Shown: positions 26,434 to 34,217 of the stretch, piece by piece | Layout: every line of letters begins with the position of its first letter | Numbering within the stretch: the stretch's first letter is position 1 | Assembly: GCF_000737065.1 (NCBI RefSeq) | Contig: NZ_AQRC01000008.1 | Coordinates: 62,001 to 126,000 of the forward strand | Origin: Thioclava atlantica | Lineage (GTDB): Bacteria > Pseudomonadota > Alphaproteobacteria > Rhodobacterales > Rhodobacteraceae | Direction of reading: 5' to 3' | DNA: 64,000 nucleotides | Program-made: the position numbers and the translations under genes | Notes under the pieces: generated by a model | Told to the model about the DNA's origin: nothing | The model's database searches: none | The model's input: the letters and a program-made list of their open reading frames with translations, nothing else

Positions 26434-26838
26434 TCAGGGCTGGAGGGTCTCCAGATAGGTGGCGAGCGAGAGCACGCGGCCGCGCGTGGCGAGGATCTCG
26501 GTATAGGTCCGTTCGGACTCATCTTCCGTTTCCGCCATGAACACATGGCCGAAGACCGGCATCGGACCGCCGTGCTGGCGCACCCCGGTCCTGCCGTCGA
26601 TGATATGGATGACGTCGAGCATCGGGAACTTGCCGTCATTCTTCGCGGCGAGCCCGGTCAGATCGCTGGGCTTGAGCGTGAGGAACTCGGCCATCGGGCC
26701 ATCGCCCTTGCCGCCCTCGCCGTGACAGCTCGCACAATACTGGTCGTAGAGGCCCTTGCCGACATCGGCATTCTGGGCGGTGGCCGGAGTGACGGCAACG
26801 AGGCTTGCCGCGGCGACGAGATAGGTGATGAAGCGCAT
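26434..26838 (-). CDS. Periplasmic c-type cytochrome
   Basis: The 134-residue protein has a signal peptide (MRFITYLVAAASLVAVTPATA) and one haem c site, CASCH, followed by GEGGKGDGPMAEFLTLKPSDLTGLA. The probable axial methionine is in one of the later GGPMPVFGH or KFPM segments. This is a class I monohaem cytochrome, probably a soluble electron carrier; its partner is not shown by the neighbours. The ATG at 26838 is chosen because it begins the signal peptide. A candidate structured RNA with a terminator ends 110 bases upstream. Confidence 0.88.
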   Translation of the reverse strand: MRFITYLVAAASLVAVTPATAQNADVGKGLYDQYCASCHGEGGKGDGPMAEFLTLKPSDLTGLAAKNDGKFPMLDVIHIIDGRTGVRQHGGPMPVFGHVFMAETEDESERTYTEILATRGRVLSLATYLETLQP

Positions 26839-26947
26839 TGATCCCTCCCACACAGGTTTACGCAAGGGGAGGATAGACGAAAAAACCGCCGAAGTCTGTG
26901 ATCTTCGTCAATAAACGCGGGCGGGTTTCGTGTTAGCCTGGCTTCAG

Positions 26948-26979
26948 CGAAAAGGGCCATCTCTGTTCGAGATGGCCCT
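26948..26979 (-). terminator. Intrinsic terminator of the candidate RNA
   Basis: A perfect 11-bp stem, AGGGCCATCTC (26953-26963) with its complement at 26969-26979 and a 5-base loop, is followed on the reverse strand by TTTTCGC. It is the strongest hairpin in the longest gene-free gap of the window. Confidence 0.75.
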
Positions 26980-27060
26980 CCGAGATCTACGGAGATGGTC
27001 CGGTTAGGGTCCGAAGGATCCAGCCGTCCCAGTCAGGGTTCTTTGCCCCAGGGTTTGCCC

Positions 27061-27117
27061 TCAGGCCACGGCCCCCCTGACTGTCCCGACACCTCTCTCC
27101 ACTATCACTCTAGACAC
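27061..27117 (-). CDS. Possible Val-rich short peptide (leader-peptide-like)
   Basis: A GTG at 27117 follows GGAGG by seven bases and opens an 18-residue frame (MSRVIVERGVGTVRGAVA) in which six internal codons encode valine or isoleucine. An in-frame ATG at 27135 gives 24 residues but has no ribosome site. The stop falls inside the inner hairpin of the candidate RNA, the geometry expected of an attenuator. Short frames arise readily by chance, so this is speculative. Confidence 0.2.
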   Translation of the reverse strand: MSRVIVERGVGTVRGAVA

Positions 27118-27144
27118 TGGACCACCTCCTTTCATGCGTTGCCG

Positions 27145-27153
27145 TTATCCACA
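27145..27153 (+). promoter_or_regulatory. Perfect DnaA-box match
   Basis: TTATCCACA matches the consensus DnaA box exactly and lies in intergenic DNA next to a CCACA/TGTGG inverted repeat. It is a single copy and could be chance; no origin features surround it. Confidence 0.25.
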
Positions 27154-27186
27154 GCGTGCCACAGATTTTGTGGTTGGCAAGAATTT

Positions 27187-27819
27187 TTACGCAACTCTTG
27201 GAGAAAGTTTGGTAACAATTGCCTTGAAAGGCAGCAGCGCGATCAAAGTCAGGGCAAGTTTGACAAGCCAGTCCGCGACCGCGAGCGACAGCCAGAGCGG
27301 CACCTGCGGCCCGAGCCCGAGAAGGGGCAGCTCTTCGTTCGCCCAGCTCACGTCATTGCCCGGCTCCAGGAAGACCAGCGCCGCGGAAAACGCGATCGAG
27401 AAGAAGATCAGTGTGTCGAGCGAGGCGCCGATCAGCGTCGAGATCGCGGGCGCACGCCACCAGACCCCGTGGCGGAGCCGGTCGAAGACGAAGACGTCGG
27501 TCATCTGCGCGATCAGGAAGGCCGCGCCCGAGCCGAGCGCGATGCGCAGCGTGACGGCGGGATAGTCGTAGCCATCGCCCTGCAGCATGATCTGCGATCC
27601 GATCAGCGAGCAGAGCACGCCCACGACGAAACCGGCGAAGACCACGCGGCGCGCGGCGGCGGGGCCGTAGATCCGGTTGATCACGTCGTTGACGAGGAAG
27701 GCGAAGGGATAGGTGAAGGCGCCCCAGGTCAGGAAATTGCCGAGGAGGAACTGCACCAGGATGTTCGAGGCCACGACGATGATGGCCATGGCGAGGATGC
27801 CGGGGAGGTAGCGGGTCAT
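27187..27819 (-). CDS. VUT/YhhQ family transporter (queuosine precursor)
   Basis: The 210-residue membrane protein belongs to the vitamin uptake-like VUT family that includes YhhQ, which imports queuine precursors in E. coli. It has about six hydrophobic segments. The recognisable core is LTWGAFTYPFAFLVNDVINRIYGP near the N-terminus, with AAFLIAQMTDVFVFDRLR and STLIGASLDTLIFFSIAF following. The ATG at 27819 (MTRYLPG) is the only good start; the codon that looks like an alternative upstream is GTA. No queuosine gene is adjacent and I see no clear preQ1 riboswitch. Confidence 0.85.
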   Translation of the reverse strand: MTRYLPGILAMAIIVVASNILVQFLLGNFLTWGAFTYPFAFLVNDVINRIYGPAAARRVVFAGFVVGVLCSLIGSQIMLQGDGYDYPAVTLRIALGSGAAFLIAQMTDVFVFDRLRHGVWWRAPAISTLIGASLDTLIFFSIAFSAALVFLEPGNDVSWANEELPLLGLGPQVPLWLSLAVADWLVKLALTLIALLPFKAIVTKLSPRVA

Positions 27820-27903
27820 GAGGTCAGCCGTTTTTACATGGTTTCGGAGACATGGCCCGGTCAGCCGGGCAAGGCGGCGCGATACGCCCAAGTGACGTCT
27901 GCG

Positions 27904-28848
27904 TCAATCCCTGCGTGCGGTGCGCGCGGGGTCGGTCAGGCGATATTCGACGATCTCGGTGCGTTGCAGCAGCCGGAAATTGTCGTCCGAGATCATCGTC
28001 AGCCGGGTCGCGCCAGCCTCGTCGCGCCAGACCGCGATGCCCTCGAGATTGTCATGCCGGCCCGCGCCGGTCTGGATCAGCACCTCGCCCCCCGAGAGCG
28101 TGTCGCCCTGGATGTCGAACACCTGCACGCGGGTGAGAAAGCCCAGCAGGCCCCAGAAATCGCGCTCGAGCACATAGAGCCGCCCGTCGGGGCCGAAATC
28201 GGCGCCCACCGGAAGCCAGTTGCCGTCGCGCTCGATCGCGAAGGGCTGATCCCATTTCCCGTTCCTGTAGCGCCAGACCGGGAAGGGCTTGTTCAGACCG
28301 CCCGAGCGTTCGGGCATGGTGTAGAGCGTGCCCTCGGCGTCGATCGCCAGCGCCTCGAGCGAGGAGTTGGACTGCATCCGGTCGAAGGCGTCGGGGCGCG
28401 GCAGAAGCTCGGCCGGGCCGCCATCCCTGGGGTAGTGCGAGACCCGCGCGAGCCCCTCGAAGGAGATGTAGACCGAGCCGTCGGGGGCGAGCGCGAGCCC
28501 CTCGCTGTCGCCCAGATGCCGGGTCAGCACCTTGCCCTTGGAACTGTGCAGCCAGTTCGGCCCCTCGGTGACGCGCACGCCGGTGATCCGGCCGCGCCCG
28601 TCGCGCTCCAGCGCGCCGCGCCAGATCGTGCTGCGGTCGGACTGGGTGACGAAATCGCGCCCGTCCGGGGCAAGTTCGAGCCCGGAAAAGCCGCCGAAGA
28701 CGCTCACATCGGGCATCTGCCAGTGGTAGGATTGCAGGAATTCGGCCCGCGGCCGGGGCCCGGCCAGCGCAAGCCCGGCAAGGGTCAGCGCGGCCAGCGC
28801 CGCCGCGGCGAGCGTCGCGCCTACCGGGAGGAGAGAACGGCGCGGCAT
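27904..28848 (-). CDS. Exported esterase-like/phytase-fold protein
   Basis: The 314-residue protein has an N-terminal signal or anchor (about 6-30) and a beta-propeller-like body resembling the esterase-like activity of phytase family. Recurring blade-like segments include [63 protein letters not shown] and [14 protein letters not shown]. Enzymatic activity cannot be inferred. Its first 28 bases overlap the 3' end of mepA, so it is probably translated from the MFS-mepA transcript. Confidence 0.8.
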   Translation of the reverse strand: MPRRSLLPVGATLAAAALAALTLAGLALAGPRPRAEFLQSYHWQMPDVSVFGGFSGLELAPDGRDFVTQSDRSTIWRGALERDGRGRITGVRVTEGPNWLHSSKGKVLTRHLGDSEGLALAPDGSVYISFEGLARVSHYPRDGGPAELLPRPDAFDRMQSNSSLEALAIDAEGTLYTMPERSGGLNKPFPVWRYRNGKWDQPFAIERDGNWLPVGADFGPDGRLYVLERDFWGLLGFLTRVQVFDIQGDTLSGGEVLIQTGAGRHDNLEGIAVWRDEAGATRLTMISDDNFRLLQRTEIVEYRLTDPARTARRD

Positions 28849-29714
28849 TGCGAGGGCAGATCCGACATCACGTAGGTCTTGGCGTTCTTGGGCGGCGGAC
28901 CCTTTTTCTTCTTCGGCGCGGCCTTGGGCGGATTGAGGTAATCGGTGACCCACCACATCAGCGTGTCATCGCAACCGTCGCCGCCCTTCGAGAGCTGCGT
29001 CACGGTCGGCTTCTGGGTCACGCAATAGGGCGATCCGGGCGGGCATTTCAGCCGCACATGGAAATGGGTGTTGTGCCCGTACATCGGCCGGATCTTCTGC
29101 AGCCAGGCCCGGTCGTTGCGCGGCACGGCGTTGCACATCGCGATCTTCACCGCCGCGGCGACGAAGACGCGGTCCACCCGCGGGTCCGAGGCGGTCTGGC
29201 GCAACAGCGCCATATGCTGCGGCGTCCAGTTGGCGTTCACGTTGCGCTGGTCGGCCGTGCGCACCGAGATCGAGGAGATCTTCTCGCGCTCGGCCCGGCT
29301 CAGATCGAGCCGCCGGGGCGGCAGCATCCAGATATCGGCATCGAGGCCGATCTGGTGGCTCGCATGGCCGCCGGTCATCGGCCCGCCGCGGGGCTGCGAG
29401 ATATCGCCGATATAGAGCCCCTTCCAGCCCGGCAGGCTCGCGGCGTAGCGCGACAGGTCCTGCAGGAAGGTGAGCATCTCGGGCTGGCCCCAGTTGCGGT
29501 TGCGCGACAGCCGCATCATCTGCCAGGTCGGTCCGCTGGCGGGCATGGCCTGCAGCCCCGCCGCGCAGCCGCGCGAATAGAAGCCGATCGGATCGGGCAG
29601 TTGCTCGGATGGCGTGGATTTCGAGCCGAAGAGCGAGCGGGCCAGCGGCTCGGCCAGCGCGGGTGTGGAAATCAGGGTCAGTGAAATGAGTGCGGCAATG
29701 GTTTTGCGGATCAT
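28821..29714 (-). CDS. mepA: Penicillin-insensitive murein DD-endopeptidase
   Basis: MepA cleaves D-alanyl-meso-DAP cross-links in periplasmic peptidoglycan. The 297-residue protein has a signal peptide ([21 protein letters not shown]) and the LAS-family zinc motifs [15 protein letters not shown] and [13 protein letters not shown]. Conserved cysteines ([24 protein letters not shown]) would form the family's disulfides. Length is slightly above the E. coli enzyme, with a Lys/Pro-rich stretch near the C-terminus. It overlaps the MFS gene start by four bases. Confidence 0.95.
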   Translation of the reverse strand: MIRKTIAALISLTLISTPALAEPLARSLFGSKSTPSEQLPDPIGFYSRGCAAGLQAMPASGPTWQMMRLSRNRNWGQPEMLTFLQDLSRYAASLPGWKGLYIGDISQPRGGPMTGGHASHQIGLDADIWMLPPRRLDLSRAEREKISSISVRTADQRNVNANWTPQHMALLRQTASDPRVDRVFVAAAVKIAMCNAVPRNDRAWLQKIRPMYGHNTHFHVRLKCPPGSPYCVTQKPTVTQLSKGGDGCDDTLMWWVTDYLNPPKAAPKKKKGPPPKNAKTYVMSDLPSQCRAVLSSR

Positions 29715-31066
29715 GTGATCTTGGAGCCTCCGGGTGCTTGGTCTCCGTTGGTTTTGACCAAGCCTAGCAGCACGAGCCCGAGAATCAAAAGCGCGATGAT
29801 CGGAGTGATGCCGACCGACTGATTTCCGCTGATCTGGGTGACGATGCCGATCGAGAGCGGAGCGATGAAGGCGGTGGCCTTGCCCGAGAGCGCGTAGAGG
29901 CCGAAATGCTCGGTCATCCGCGCCGGATCCGCCTGGCGCACCATCATCGTGCGCGAGGCCGATTGCAGCGCGCCGCCGCAGGCGCCGATCAGCCCGCCCA
30001 GCGTGTAGAAGGCGATGTCGGGCAGGTGGCTCTCGGGGCCGACCGCGATCCCGAACACGCTCTCGCGCGAGACGAAGACCACACCGACCACGACCGCGAT
30101 CAGCAGCAGGAGGGTCGCGACGATCACCGATTTCGGGCCGAAGCGGTCATCGGCCTTGCCGCCGAGCCAGGCGAAAGTCGCGCCGGTGATCGTGCCGAGG
30201 ATGCCGAAGAGGCCGATCATCGTGATCGACCAGTTCAGCACGCCCGCCGCGTAGAGCCCGCCGAACGTATAGATGCCGTTGAGCGCGTCGCGATAGAACA
30301 TCGAGCTGAGCAGGTAGGAGGCGAGGCTGCGCCGGCGCGGCAGGGCGCGCAGGGTGGCGCGCAGCTCGGGCCAGGCGCCGCGCAGCGCGACCCCCACCGG
30401 CAGCGCGTCGGGCCTGCGCGGCTCGCGCACCCAGAGGAAGAACGGGATCATGAAGACCGCGTACCAGACCGCCACCAGCGGGCCGACGATGCGGGTATCC
30501 TCGCGGGTGGCGACGTCGAGGCCGAAGATCGGCTTGAGGCCGATCAGCGTCTTGCCCGTCGTGGGGCTCGCCTGCAGCAGCGTCAGCATGATGATGAGCG
30601 CGAGCATCCCGCCGATATAGCCGAAGGCCCAGCCCGAGCCCGAGACCTTGCCGATCTCTTCGCGCGGGGCGAGATCGGGCAGCATCGCATTGGTGAAGGT
30701 GGTGGCGAATTCCATCCCGATCATGCCGATCGCGAAGGAGATCATGATCAGCATCAGGCTGAAATGTCCGGGCACGGCGTACCACAGCCCCCAGGCGCCC
30801 AGCACATACATCACCGTGAACACCCAGATGAAGGGCATCCGCCGCCCCGAGCGGTCCGCGACCGCGCCGAGGAAGGGCGAGAGCACCGCGATCACGAGAC
30901 CCGCCAGCCCCACGCCGTACCCCCAGACCGTCTGCGCCCCGGTCCCCGAGCCGAGCAGATCCTTCATGAAGGGGGCGAAGATGAAGGTGATCAGCAGCGT
31001 GTTGTAGGGCTGGCTCGCCCAGTCGAAGAACCACCAGCCCCAGATGCGTTTGCGCGACGTGATCAT
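29711..31066 (-). CDS. MFS transporter (UMF1/Atg22-like)
   Basis: The 451-residue protein has about twelve transmembrane segments and begins ITSRKRIWGWWFFDWASQPYNTLLITFIFAPF, the characteristic opening of the UMF1/Atg22-like MFS subfamily. Mid-protein loops such as GAVADRSGRRMPFIW and WLGGKADDRFGPKSVI are the repeated MFS A-motifs. Substrate unknown; fungal Atg22 exports amino acids from the vacuole. The ATG at 31066 is chosen for this N-terminus. It heads the MFS-mepA-esterase-like transcript. Confidence 0.87.
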   Translation of the reverse strand: MITSRKRIWGWWFFDWASQPYNTLLITFIFAPFMKDLLGSGTGAQTVWGYGVGLAGLVIAVLSPFLGAVADRSGRRMPFIWVFTVMYVLGAWGLWYAVPGHFSLMLIMISFAIGMIGMEFATTFTNAMLPDLAPREEIGKVSGSGWAFGYIGGMLALIIMLTLLQASPTTGKTLIGLKPIFGLDVATREDTRIVGPLVAVWYAVFMIPFFLWVREPRRPDALPVGVALRGAWPELRATLRALPRRRSLASYLLSSMFYRDALNGIYTFGGLYAAGVLNWSITMIGLFGILGTITGATFAWLGGKADDRFGPKSVIVATLLLLIAVVVGVVFVSRESVFGIAVGPESHLPDIAFYTLGGLIGACGGALQSASRTMMVRQADPARMTEHFGLYALSGKATAFIAPLSIGIVTQISGNQSVGITPIIALLILGLVLLGLVKTNGDQAPGGSKIT

Positions 31067-31195
31067 GTGTGTCTGCCCCCCGGTTCGGCCCTTCCGGCCT
31101 TTCGCGGCGATGAAGCCCGAAAAGCCATGGGCGCGCAAGCGTTGAGGCAAGCGGTGGCGGACACGACCTGAGGAGGTGTGGTTTCGGGACCCGGA

Positions 31196-31726
31196 TCAGA
31201 TCTCGGGCGGCCAGGGGCGCGTCGCGTCGGCCTCGGCCCAGGCGGTGATCCAGGCGGGCAGCGGCGGGCTCTGGGTGCTCTGTCCCATCGCCTCGAGCAC
31301 CCGGGCGGGCGCGACCATGCCGTTGCGCGAGGTGACCGCAGCGCGCACGAGAAGATGCGAGGAGCACTCGCCGCCGGTGAACATCGCGTGTTCGAGATAC
31401 ATCCAGCGCTCGTCCCAGCCCACGCAGCGCGAGCGGATCTCGATCTTCTGGAAGGCGCGCACGCGACGGCGATAGCGCGTCGAATTGCCCGCCACGACGA
31501 GGCCCCAGCGGTTTGTCTTGAGCGCGGCCCAGAGCCCGGTGCGGATCGCGAGCGGGATCCGCCCCAGATCGTAGAGCGTCAGCGTGCGCCCGTTGTTGAG
31601 TTCCATCCACAGGTCGATATCCCAGGGCCAGCAGATATGGTGGCTGACATGGGTGCCCGTGACCGGCAACGGCGGCGCGTTGCGGAACTTCACGATCTCT
31701 TTGGCCATGCGGAAAACGGGATACAT
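31196..31726 (-). CDS. Thioesterase-like (hotdog-fold) protein
   Basis: The 176-residue protein resembles acyl-CoA thioesterases of the 4HBT type. MYPVFRMAKEIVKFRNAPPL opens it, followed by CWPWDIDLWMELNNGRTLTLYDLGRIP, which carries the region where the catalytic acid normally sits. RYRRRVRAFQKIEIRSRCVGWDERWMYLEHAMF then follows, a typical hotdog strand pair. The ATG at 31726 is preferred over a TTG upstream and an ATG at 31708. Substrate unknown. It is divergent from yggT. Confidence 0.8.
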   Translation of the reverse strand: MYPVFRMAKEIVKFRNAPPLPVTGTHVSHHICWPWDIDLWMELNNGRTLTLYDLGRIPLAIRTGLWAALKTNRWGLVVAGNSTRYRRRVRAFQKIEIRSRCVGWDERWMYLEHAMFTGGECSSHLLVRAAVTSRNGMVAPARVLEAMGQSTQSPPLPAWITAWAEADATRPWPPEI

Positions 31727-31797
31727 GGGCGAAGCGGTGCCGTGCCCGCGCCACAGGGTCAAGCGGAACGTTGCGGAAAATGCGCGCCTTCGTGCGG

Positions 31798-31826
31798 TTG
31801 CATTGGCGCGGTCTCTCGCTTACCTC
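31798..31826 (+). promoter_or_regulatory. Putative yggT-recQ promoter
   Basis: A -35-like TTGCAT (31798-31803) and -10-like TACCTC (31821-31826) are spaced 17 bases, 29 bases before the yggT ATG. The -10 match is weak. Confidence 0.35.
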
Positions 31827-31854
31827 TCTTGGCGACCCAAAGCGGAGGTGTTCG

Positions 31855-32154
31855 ATGGTCACGCTCTTTCAGGCGCTCGTGCTGATCCTGAACGTCATCT
31901 GGTTCGTCATGATCGCCCATATCATCATGAGCTGGCTGATCAATTTCCAGGTGCTCAATCTGCGCCAGCCGCTGGTCGCGCAGATCTGGTTCGGCCTGAA
32001 CAACCTGCTCGAGCCGATCTACGGTCGCATCCGCCGCTTCCTGCCCGATACCGGCGGGCTCGATCTGGCGCCGCTCGTGGCCTTCATCGCGCTGATCATC
32101 ATCCGTCAGGCGCTCTTCAACAACGCGGCCTTCTTCTACGGCAACAGCTTCTGA
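31855..32154 (+). CDS. YggT family membrane protein
   Basis: The 99-residue protein has two hydrophobic segments (about 5-30 and 72-90) and the family core IIMSWLINFQVLN, IWFGLNNLLEPIYGRIRRFLPDTGGLDLAPLVAFIALIIIRQAL. YggT proteins are small integral membrane proteins of uncertain role, linked to osmotic stress and cell division in different bacteria. The ATG at 31855 follows GGAGG at 31844-31848. Its stop overlaps the recQ start (TGATG). Confidence 0.92.
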   Translation: MVTLFQALVLILNVIWFVMIAHIIMSWLINFQVLNLRQPLVAQIWFGLNNLLEPIYGRIRRFLPDTGGLDLAPLVAFIALIIIRQALFNNAAFFYGNSF

Positions 32155-34217
32155 TGGAGGCGGCTGCGGCAGCCGAAGCTCCCGCAGATCTTCTGGCGCG
32201 GGTCTGGGGCTTCGACGCCTTCCGTCCCGGCCAGGAAGAGATCGTGCGCGCGGTGATCGCGGGCACGAACGTGCTGGCCATCATGCCGACGGGCGGCGGC
32301 AAGTCGCTGTGCTACCAGCTGCCCGCGCTGGCGCGCGAGGGCGTGACGGTGGTGATCTCGCCGCTGATCGCCCTGATGCGCGATCAGGTGCGCGCGCTCA
32401 AACAGGCGGGCGTCGAGGCGGGCGCGCTGACTTCGGGCAACACCGATGAAGAGACCGAGGAGGTCTTTGCCGCGATCGACGAGGGGCGGCTGAAGCTGCT
32501 CTACATGGCGCCCGAGCGGCTCGCCTCGGGCGGGGCGGTACATCTGCTGAAACGCGCGGGCGTCAGCCTGATCGCGGTGGACGAGGCGCATTGCGTGAGC
32601 CAGTGGGGCCATGATTTCCGTCCCGATTACCTGCGCATCGGCGAGTTGCGGCGCAGCCTCGGCGTGCCGCTCGCGGCCTTCACCGCGACGGCGGATGAGG
32701 AGACCCGCGCCGAGATCGTCACCCGGCTCTTCGACGGGCAGGCGCCCGAAAGCTTCCTGCGCGGCTTCGACCGGCCCAATATCCATCTCGCCTTTTCGCC
32801 CAAGGACCAGCCGCGCCAGCAGATCCTGCGCTTCGCCGCCGCGCGCAAGGGGCAGTCGGGGATCGTCTATTGCGGCACCCGGGCCAAGACCGAGACGCTG
32901 GCGCAGGCCCTGCGCGAGGCGGGCCATGCGGCGTGCCATTATCACGGCGGGATGGAGGCCGAGGACCGGCGCGGCGTCGAGACCCGCTTCCAGCAGGAAG
33001 ACGGGCTGATCGTGGTGGCGACCGTGGCCTTCGGGATGGGGGTGGACAAGCCCGATATCCGCTGGGTCGCCCATGCCGATCTGCCGAAGTCGATCGAGGC
33101 CTATTACCAGGAGATCGGCCGGGCGGGGCGCGATGGCGCGGCGGCCGAGACGCTCACGCTTTATGGGCCCGACGATATCCGGCTGCGGCGGAGCCAGATC
33201 GACGAGGGGCTCGCGCCGCCCGAGCGCAAGGAGGCCGATCACGGGCGGCTCAATGCGCTGCTGGGGCTTGCCGAGGCCACCGAATGCCGCCGGGTGAAAC
33301 TGCTGCGTTATTTCGGCGAGGCTGCGGAGCCCTGCGGCAATTGCGATCTGTGCGACACGCCGCCCGATCTGTTCGACGGCACGGAAGCGGTGCGCAAGGC
33401 GCTTTCGGCGGCGCTGCGCACGGGCGAGAGTTTCGGTGCGGGGCACCTGATCGAGATCCTGCTCGGCAGTGAGAACGACCGGATCCGCCAGCGCGGCCAT
33501 GACGCCTTGCCGACCTTCGGGGTGGGGCGCGATCTGACCCGGCCGCAATGGCAGGCGGTGTTCCGGCAGATGATGGGCCATGACCTGATCCGGCCCGACA
33601 ATGCGCGTCACGGCGCGCTGGTGATGACCGAGGCCGCCCGCCCGATCCTGCGCGGCGCGCAGTCGATCACGCTGCGCCGCGATCTGGTGGCGAAGGCGAA
33701 ATCGAAGACGGTGGCGAAAACGCTGGTGAGCGAGGAGGACGCGCCGCTCCTCTCGGCGCTCAAGGCGAAACGCCGCGCTCTGGCCGAGGCGCAGGGCGTG
33801 CCTGCCTATGTCGTCTTCACCGACCGGACCCTGATCGAGATGGCCGAGACGCGGCCTTCGAACCTCGACGAGATGGCGCGGATCGGCGGCGTCGGAGCGA
33901 AGAAGCTGGAGAGCTACGGCGCGGAGTTCCTGTCGGTGATCGCGGGCGAGGCGGAGGCGATGCATCCCTCGCGGCGCAAGCTCGCAGGCTCGACCGAGGG
34001 CGAGATCTTCGACCGGCTGGCCGAGGCGCAGCGCGATCTGGAGCGCGGCGCGGACGGGCTCGAGCGTCCGCTTTCCTGCGCGCCCGCGCTGCTGCGCAAG
34101 ATCGCCGAGGTGAAGCCGCGCTCGCGCGAGGATCTCGCGCGGGTCGCGAAACTGCCCGAGGCCAAGCTCGACCGTTTCGCCGATGCCTTCCTCGAGATCC
34201 TGAACGATTACCGCTGA
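32154..34217 (+). CDS. recQ: ATP-dependent DNA helicase RecQ with two HRDC-like domains
   Basis: RecQ is a 3'-5' helicase in recombination and fork repair. The 687-residue protein has Walker A MPTGGGKSL (K50), a DEAH box in VDEAHCVSQWGHDFRPDY, motif VI GRAGRDG and the RecQ zinc site (TECRRVKLLRYFGE, CGNCDLC). A winged-helix RQC region follows, then an HRDC domain at about 535-605. A further C-terminal helical segment (about 618-687: RPLSCAPALLRKIAEVKPRSREDLARVAKL) looks like a second HRDC. The gene ends ten bases inside the convergent histidine kinase gene. Confidence 0.95.
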   Translation: MEAAAAAEAPADLLARVWGFDAFRPGQEEIVRAVIAGTNVLAIMPTGGGKSLCYQLPALAREGVTVVISPLIALMRDQVRALKQAGVEAGALTSGNTDEETEEVFAAIDEGRLKLLYMAPERLASGGAVHLLKRAGVSLIAVDEAHCVSQWGHDFRPDYLRIGELRRSLGVPLAAFTATADEETRAEIVTRLFDGQAPESFLRGFDRPNIHLAFSPKDQPRQQILRFAAARKGQSGIVYCGTRAKTETLAQALREAGHAACHYHGGMEAEDRRGVETRFQQEDGLIVVATVAFGMGVDKPDIRWVAHADLPKSIEAYYQEIGRAGRDGAAAETLTLYGPDDIRLRRSQIDEGLAPPERKEADHGRLNALLGLAEATECRRVKLLRYFGEAAEPCGNCDLCDTPPDLFDGTEAVRKALSAALRTGESFGAGHLIEILLGSENDRIRQRGHDALPTFGVGRDLTRPQWQAVFRQMMGHDLIRPDNARHGALVMTEAARPILRGAQSITLRRDLVAKAKSKTVAKTLVSEEDAPLLSALKAKRRALAEAQGVPAYVVFTDRTLIEMAETRPSNLDEMARIGGVGAKKLESYGAEFLSVIAGEAEAMHPSRRKLAGSTEGEIFDRLAEAQRDLERGADGLERPLSCAPALLRKIAEVKPRSREDLARVAKLPEAKLDRFADAFLEILNDYR

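Larger units (their letters stand above)
26948..27135 (-). ncRNA. Candidate structured RNA (sRNA or attenuator-like leader)
   Basis: The gap 26839-27186 is the only gene-free stretch over 300 bases. On the reverse strand it holds a 9-bp stem (27075-27083 with 27030-27038) enclosing a second hairpin (27045-27066, loop TTTG on the forward strand). A CTCCG/CGGAG hairpin (26978-26994) and a strong terminator (26948-26979) follow. A GGAGG at 27126-27130 precedes a very short Val-rich frame. I do not recognise a named RNA family. It may be an independent small RNA or a leader for the cytochrome c gene 110 bases on. Confidence 0.45.

Noticed and set aside
26948-27135. tmRNA, 6S RNA, RNase P RNA or SRP RNA as identity of the structured region
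   Set aside because: None of the diagnostic sequences of these RNAs (tag peptide, P4 core, SRP loop) could be found; an unassigned structured RNA is the honest call.
27820-27903. preQ1 riboswitch upstream of the VUT transporter gene
   Set aside because: The 84-base gap has no recognisable preQ1 aptamer pattern or pseudoknot.
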